From Bradyrhizobium diversitatis (GTDB lineage Bacteria > Pseudomonadota > Alphaproteobacteria > Rhizobiales > Xanthobacteraceae), in assembly GCF_016031635.1 (NCBI RefSeq), contig NZ_JACEGD010000017.1:140463-204462 (forward strand): DNA of 64,000 nucleotides, written 5' to 3'. A program made the translations under genes and the position numbers. Below, in pieces: positions 60,120 through 64,000 of this stretch (position 1 is its first letter; every line of letters begins with the position of its first letter). The notes under the pieces were generated by a model that was not told the origin of the DNA, did not search any database, and worked only from the letters and a program-made list of their open reading frames with translations.

Positions 60120-61813
60120 TCTTGAACCGTATTGCTTCCCTGAGAACGTCTCTGCGGGAGGTGGGTCGCATAGCCGGGCCTTATTTCCGGTCCGAGGAGC
60201 GCTGGAGCGCGATCGGGCTGTTCGTCGCGATCATTGGAGGCCAGCTTGCCCTGGTCGGAGCTGCCGTTGCCGAGAACTACTGGCGCAACGCGTTCTATCA
60301 GGCACTCCAGGACAAGGACTGGGACGGCTTCCTCACCCAGTTCGGCGTCTTCAGCATCATTGGCGTCGTCTTCGTTCTCGGTACGGTCTATCAGCGCTAC
60401 CTCACGCAATGGCTGACCATCCGCTGGCGCCGCTGGTTGACCGCGCGGTATGTCGACGAATGGCTCGATGGTCCCGTTCATTACCGCGCGGCGGTCGGCG
60501 GCAACGCGATCGACAATCCTGATCAGCGCATCGCCGACGATGTCAGGCAGTTCATCGACGGCGTGCTCTCGCTCACTGTCGGCCTGATCGGCGCCGTCGC
60601 CCGCATCGTGTCGTTCGTCGCCGTGCTTTGGACGCTCTCGAACATCGTGCCGCTGCACTTTTTCGGCGAGTCCTATGTGATCCCGGGCTATCTGGTCTGG
60701 GCAGCCCTTATCTATTCGGTCCTGGGCACGGTCATGACCCATCTGATTGGTCGACGCCTGATTGCGATCGATTTCGAGCGGGAGCGGCGCGAGGCGAATT
60801 TTCGGTTCGCACTCGTGCGCATCCGCGAGAACGGCGAGGCCGTCGCCATGATGCGCGGCGAAGCGTCGGAACGCGAGGACCTGCTGGGACGTTTCGCCGA
60901 GATATCAAGAAACTGGTATTGGCTGATGCGACGGGAGCAGTTCGTGTCGCTGTTCGCCGAGAGCTACAAGTACTACTCGCGCTATTTCCCCTATTTCGCA
61001 CTCTCGCCCTTGTTCTTCGGTGGCACCATGCAGCTCGGGGCCTTCATGCAGGCCGGCTCCGCCTTCAACTCGGTGCATCAGGGCTTTTCCTATTTCATCG
61101 GCTCCTATGTCCGGGTCGCGGAACTGGCTGCCACCGTGCAGCGGCTATCCCAATTCGAACGGACGATGGCTGAGGCAGCATCCAGTCACGAAGCGGTTCA
61201 TCCGGCTACCGAAGGTGGACTCGTTATCGAAAATCTCGAAGTCAGCGATCGGGCCGGCCAGAATATCGGTTCGTTGAACCGTCTCACGCTTCGGCCGGGT
61301 GAAGCTGCTTTGCTGGTTGGCCGATCTGGAGCCGGCAAGACCAGCCTGCTCCGGAGCATTGCCGGCCTCTGGCCCCATGTGAAGGGCAGGGTGGCCCGAC
61401 CTGTGGAGCGGATCATGGCGTTGCCTCAGCGTCCCTACATTCCGCTGGGGTCGCTGCGACGGGCGGTGAGCTATCCGGCTTCATTCGAACAGTTTGGCAA
61501 TGAGCGCCTTCGAGAAGTGTTGGGCGCGGTCGGGCTTTCGCATCTGGATGGAGATCTCGACGTCGTGGATGCGTGGGAACGACGATTGTCCGAGGGCGAG
61601 AAGCAACGTCTGTCCCTCGCGCGCGTTCTGCTTGCAGAACCAGACCTGATCCTGCTCGACGAGGCCACGTCTGCGCTCGAAGGGCCGGCGGCGGGCATCC
61701 TGCATCGTGAACTTCGCCAGAGGTTGCCAGGGTCGGTCATCATTTCCGCAGGCCACGATAGAGAGTTCAGCGAGTTCTACGACAAGTTCGTTGAACTGGA
61801 GAAACGCACTTAG
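60116..61813 (+). CDS. BacA-family ABC transporter (SbmA-like membrane domain fused to ATPase)
   Basis: 565 residues. The membrane part (about 1-360, six helices) is of the SbmA/BacA-like ABC_membrane_2 class (ENYWRNAFYQALQDKDW, RWRRWLTARYVDEWL), followed by an ATPase with Walker A GRSGAGKT near 402-409, signature LSEGEKQRLSLARVLL near 492 and LILLDEATSAL. The same layout is found in mycobacterial Rv1819c, which imports cobalamin and other hydrophilic compounds. With the riboswitch upstream, cobalamin uptake is the leading idea. YddA-like exporters share the architecture, so direction is unproven. Confidence 0.85.
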   Translation: MILNRIASLRTSLREVGRIAGPYFRSEERWSAIGLFVAIIGGQLALVGAAVAENYWRNAFYQALQDKDWDGFLTQFGVFSIIGVVFVLGTVYQRYLTQWLTIRWRRWLTARYVDEWLDGPVHYRAAVGGNAIDNPDQRIADDVRQFIDGVLSLTVGLIGAVARIVSFVAVLWTLSNIVPLHFFGESYVIPGYLVWAALIYSVLGTVMTHLIGRRLIAIDFERERREANFRFALVRIRENGEAVAMMRGEASEREDLLGRFAEISRNWYWLMRREQFVSLFAESYKYYSRYFPYFALSPLFFGGTMQLGAFMQAGSAFNSVHQGFSYFIGSYVRVAELAATVQRLSQFERTMAEAASSHEAVHPATEGGLVIENLEVSDRAGQNIGSLNRLTLRPGEAALLVGRSGAGKTSLLRSIAGLWPHVKGRVARPVERIMALPQRPYIPLGSLRRAVSYPASFEQFGNERLREVLGAVGLSHLDGDLDVVDAWERRLSEGEKQRLSLARVLLAEPDLILLDEATSALEGPAAGILHRELRQRLPGSVIISAGHDREFSEFYDKFVELEKRT

Positions 61814-62071
61814 CGCGCTGCGGGCTATGAACTGTTGCTAATAACGCTATATGGTGTTTGAGCACGATCTTTCGCAAGATCTAGCGACTAGGGTTCACCT
61901 GAAACTGATCCAAGTGTCAAACTCATTCTGCCCAGCGCTTACGCCCACCTGCTCGATTGCCCGAGGACGCACTCAATCGTGCGACTATGAAGAGTTGTGC
62001 CTTTATGCGGAGAGTGGCGCTTGTGATACTGGGACTGCTCGTGTGATGCCCGCAACAACTGACAAGCGTAG

Positions 62072-62431
62072 ATGTCAAATCGCGCGCAACCTGAAATTAC
62101 ACCTGATACCCCTCTTCGCCTTGCTGATGCCGCGAAGATCGCGTTTCCTTTGGGAGGAATGACGGTTGCGGGTTTGCGCCGAGAGCGCGATCGGAAGCGA
62201 TTGGTTGTCGAGAAGATTGCCGGCAAGGAATTCACAACGCTGGCTCATATCGAACGGATGCGAGAGCTATGCCGCGAAGAAGCAAGGGGGCCAGACTTCA
62301 ACTCAAAGCAGCCCGTCGAAGCAAGAGCGGAAAGGTCACTCACCAAGCGACCTGGATCATCAGAGACAACGGCCGGGATGTCGGCACAGGCTGCGCTGCA
62401 GATCAGATTGCGGCCGCGGAGGAAAAACTAA
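62072..62431 (+). CDS. AlpA/excisionase-like small DNA-binding protein
   Basis: 119 residues. Its first half (LRLADAAKIAFPLGGMTVAGLRRERDRKRLVVEKIAGKEF) has the MerR/AlpA-type helix-turn-helix of excisionases. The second half lies within the overlap with the integrase gene (62269-62431), in another frame, and may be poorly constrained. Its place before the integrase fits a recombination directionality factor. Confidence 0.65.
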   Translation: MSNRAQPEITPDTPLRLADAAKIAFPLGGMTVAGLRRERDRKRLVVEKIAGKEFTTLAHIERMRELCREEARGPDFNSKQPVEARAERSLTKRPGSSETTAGMSAQAALQIRLRPRRKN

Positions 62432-63519
62432 GGGACTACATAAGCTCTAAGCACACCCCGAAGCGACGAATTCGCCATATAGATGATATCGCTATCGCGG
62501 ATGTCCTCTCGATTTACTTGGACGCGCAGTTGGATAAGCTTCGCGGCCGTTTCAACGTCGATAGCGAGAGCGAAGATGCCATTCCCGATATCCGCAAGTT
62601 CAAGAAGCGGATCGAACGCTTGAACGAGTGGTGGGGAGCAAAAATGCTGGGCGAGGTAAATGGGGAGGCATGTCGCTCGTACGCCAAGAAGCGCGGCAAG
62701 CGGGGAGGCGCGCGCCGGGACCTTGAAGACCTGCGCGCTGCCATTGGTCACCATTCAGTTGAAGGATATCATCGGGAAATCGTGAAAGTGTCGCTGCCGG
62801 AGAAGGGCCGACCGCGAGACAAGTGGCTAACCCGCAGCGATGCGGCCAAACTGTTTTGGACCTGCTGGCGCTATCGCGAAATGCAAAAAGGCTCGCGCCG
62901 TCCGATCGACGACGTGAAAGTCCCCACAAGCAAACGTCCCCTTCGCCATCTTGCGCGGTTCATTTTGTTGGGCATCTACAGCGGAACCCGCGCGGGAGCC
63001 ATCGCAACTGCGTCTCCCATCCCGGCGATTGGTCGCTCCTATGTCGACCTGGAGCGCGGCCGCTATTACCGTCTGAAACAGGGCAGTGCCAAAACCAACA
63101 AGCGGCAACCGACGGTCCCGATGCCCTTGCGCTTGCTTGCTCACCTGCGGCGTTGGCATCGGATTGATCCAGACGCGAAACATTTCGTCGAGTATAATGG
63201 AAGGCCGGTTGCCTCAGTAAAAACGGCGTTCAAGAGTGCCGTGAGGCTTGCAGGGCTTGGTCCGGGAATCTCCCCTCATACGCTGCGACACACCGCAGCG
63301 ACTTGGCTCATGCAGAGAGGCGCGGATCCTTGGCAAGCCGCGGGCTATCTCGGAATGTCGCTTGATGTGCTACTCAACACCTATGGCCATCACCATCCCG
63401 ACTATTTGTCCGACGCGGTCGACAAGATCGCCAAGCGCGACCCGACCAGCGAACGAAAAGCGCACGTATCTGGTGCGGTTTCTGGTGCGGTACTTCCGAT
63501 GAAACGAAGCGGTTTCTGA
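62269..63519 (+). CDS. Tyrosine recombinase/integrase
   Basis: 416 residues. The start MPRRSKGARLQLK is usual for this integrase family, so the 163-base overlap with the preceding gene looks real. Catalytic residues: Arg241 (GTRAGAI), a Lys in KQGSAKTNKR, His337-x-x-Arg340 (HTLRH) and Tyr372 (NTYGHHHP). It ends 17 bases before the 3' end of tRNA-Ile(CAU), the probable attachment site, and probably drove insertion of an island on its left. Confidence 0.93.
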   Translation: MPRRSKGARLQLKAARRSKSGKVTHQATWIIRDNGRDVGTGCAADQIAAAEEKLRDYISSKHTPKRRIRHIDDIAIADVLSIYLDAQLDKLRGRFNVDSESEDAIPDIRKFKKRIERLNEWWGAKMLGEVNGEACRSYAKKRGKRGGARRDLEDLRAAIGHHSVEGYHREIVKVSLPEKGRPRDKWLTRSDAAKLFWTCWRYREMQKGSRRPIDDVKVPTSKRPLRHLARFILLGIYSGTRAGAIATASPIPAIGRSYVDLERGRYYRLKQGSAKTNKRQPTVPMPLRLLAHLRRWHRIDPDAKHFVEYNGRPVASVKTAFKSAVRLAGLGPGISPHTLRHTAATWLMQRGADPWQAAGYLGMSLDVLLNTYGHHHPDYLSDAVDKIAKRDPTSERKAHVSGAVSGAVLPMKRSGF

Positions 63520-63536
63520 TAAGTTATTGATTTCGT

Positions 63537-63612
63537 TGGTGGGCCCGGCAGGACTCGAACCTGCAACCAGACCGTTATGAGCGGCCGGCTCTAACCATTG
63601 AGCTACAGGCCC
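63537..63612 (-). tRNA. tRNA-Ile (anticodon CAU, lysidine-modified type)
   Basis: A complete 76-base cloverleaf on the minus strand, with encoded CCA (63537-63539). The acceptor stem GGGCCTG pairs with CGGGCCC, and the anticodon loop CTCATAA gives CAU. The overall sequence matches tRNA-Ile2, read as AUA-specific after lysidine modification, not tRNA-Met. Its 3' end faces the integrase. Confidence 0.95.
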
Positions 63613-63872
63613 CGACGCTGAAACGCGGCCGCGTTGTGCGCCATGATCGTTTACAGGTTGGCCGGCATTCCGGCAATCCTCTAAAATTTCGAGCAAACTA
63701 GGAAGTCGTCCGTGAAGAGCGGCTAAGCGATTGAGCTAGAATCGCATTTGTCTTTGTGGGCTGTTTTGCGATTGCAGGGTTTTGATGCTTGGGGCATCGG
63801 AACCTTGCAATTTCATTTTCAGGATTCCGTCGAATCGCCAGTCATGATTCCGTCGTCGCATCGGAGGTGGCG

Positions 63873-64000
63873 ATGCGACCGAAGAAGCACAGGACGACGG
63901 AATCGGGCGATCTGTTCCGGGCCAGGCTGGACCAGATCATCAATATGAAGCACGAGCTGGTTCAGCTTGCCGGCAAGGTCGATTGGGACTGGATCGACGG
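63873..64000 (+). mobile_element. IS5-type transposase, 5' end of the gene
   Basis: From the ATG at 63873 (GGAGG ribosome site) the frame reads MRPKKHRTTESGDLFRARLD and goes on with MKHELVQLAGKVDWDWID, the start of IS5-family transposases. It runs off the right edge. The element probably starts between about 63755 and 63800, but its terminal repeat cannot be fixed without the other end. Confidence 0.8.

Noticed and set aside
63537..63612. A second copy of the tRNA 3' end (left attachment site) inside the window
   Set aside because: I looked for the GGGCCCGGCAGGACTCGAAC-type segment elsewhere in the window and did not see it; the left boundary is probably outside.

Overview
The window looks like an alphaproteobacterial chromosome of the Bradyrhizobium/Rhodopseudomonas type. 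The basis is high GC, TonB receptors with the LPxVTVxAP start typical of that group, AztABC, a Fur-family Zur and a tRNA-Ile2 integration site. No rRNA or other species marker is present, so the genus is an inference.

Layout. (1) 1-10.9 kb is mixed: the 3' part of a large STAND-type NTPase with a HEAT-like tail, a broken ABC permease, a LysR/chemoreceptor chimera, asparaginase, serine dehydratase, a Nudix protein, a hydrolase-like protein and an SbmA/BacA-type transporter. (2) 10.9-33.9 kb is a zinc-starvation region. It encodes Zur and carries palindromic Zur-type boxes in four intergenic regions (14.4, 16.9, 22.65 and 26.68 kb). These boxes sit in front of AztABC plus a methyltransferase; a small protein plus HupE; zur itself; a TonB receptor plus PepSY protein facing an ABC-2 transporter plus MepA; and an eight-gene run of two COG0523 GTPases, a second zinc-type ABC importer and two zinc-type cell-wall enzymes. 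An SmtB-type zinc sensor and a His-rich protein face AztABC. (3) 33.9-40.1 kb is one overlapping operon of three SPFH proteins, one with a His-rich tail, and a P1B metal ATPase. (4) 40.7-42.4 kb is decayed DNA with Rieske-oxygenase and nrdA fragments. (5) 42.4-53.2 kb holds DUF1007 plus NicO (nickel/cobalt), two DUF2946-TonB receptor units with YcnI and DJ-1/PfpI, and a UreH-like membrane protein. (6) 53.2-56.3 kb is a nickel module: TonB receptor plus DUF4198 protein behind two tandem NikR-type operators. (7) 56.6-61.8 kb is a cobalamin-riboswitch operon: TonB receptor, FhuF-like reductase and a BacA-family ABC transporter. (8) 62.0-64.0 kb holds an AlpA-like gene, a tyrosine integrase abutting tRNA-Ile(CAU), and the start of an IS transposase.

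Taken together this is a multi-metal acquisition island for Zn, Ni/Co, probably Cu, and corrinoids. Each module combines an outer-membrane receptor, periplasmic or membrane metal proteins and its own metal-specific regulatory site. The integrase at the tRNA suggests how such a block could be gained. The least described parts are the riboswitch-BacA operon, the Zur-controlled TonB/PepSY/ABC-2 locus and the SPFH-P1B operon.
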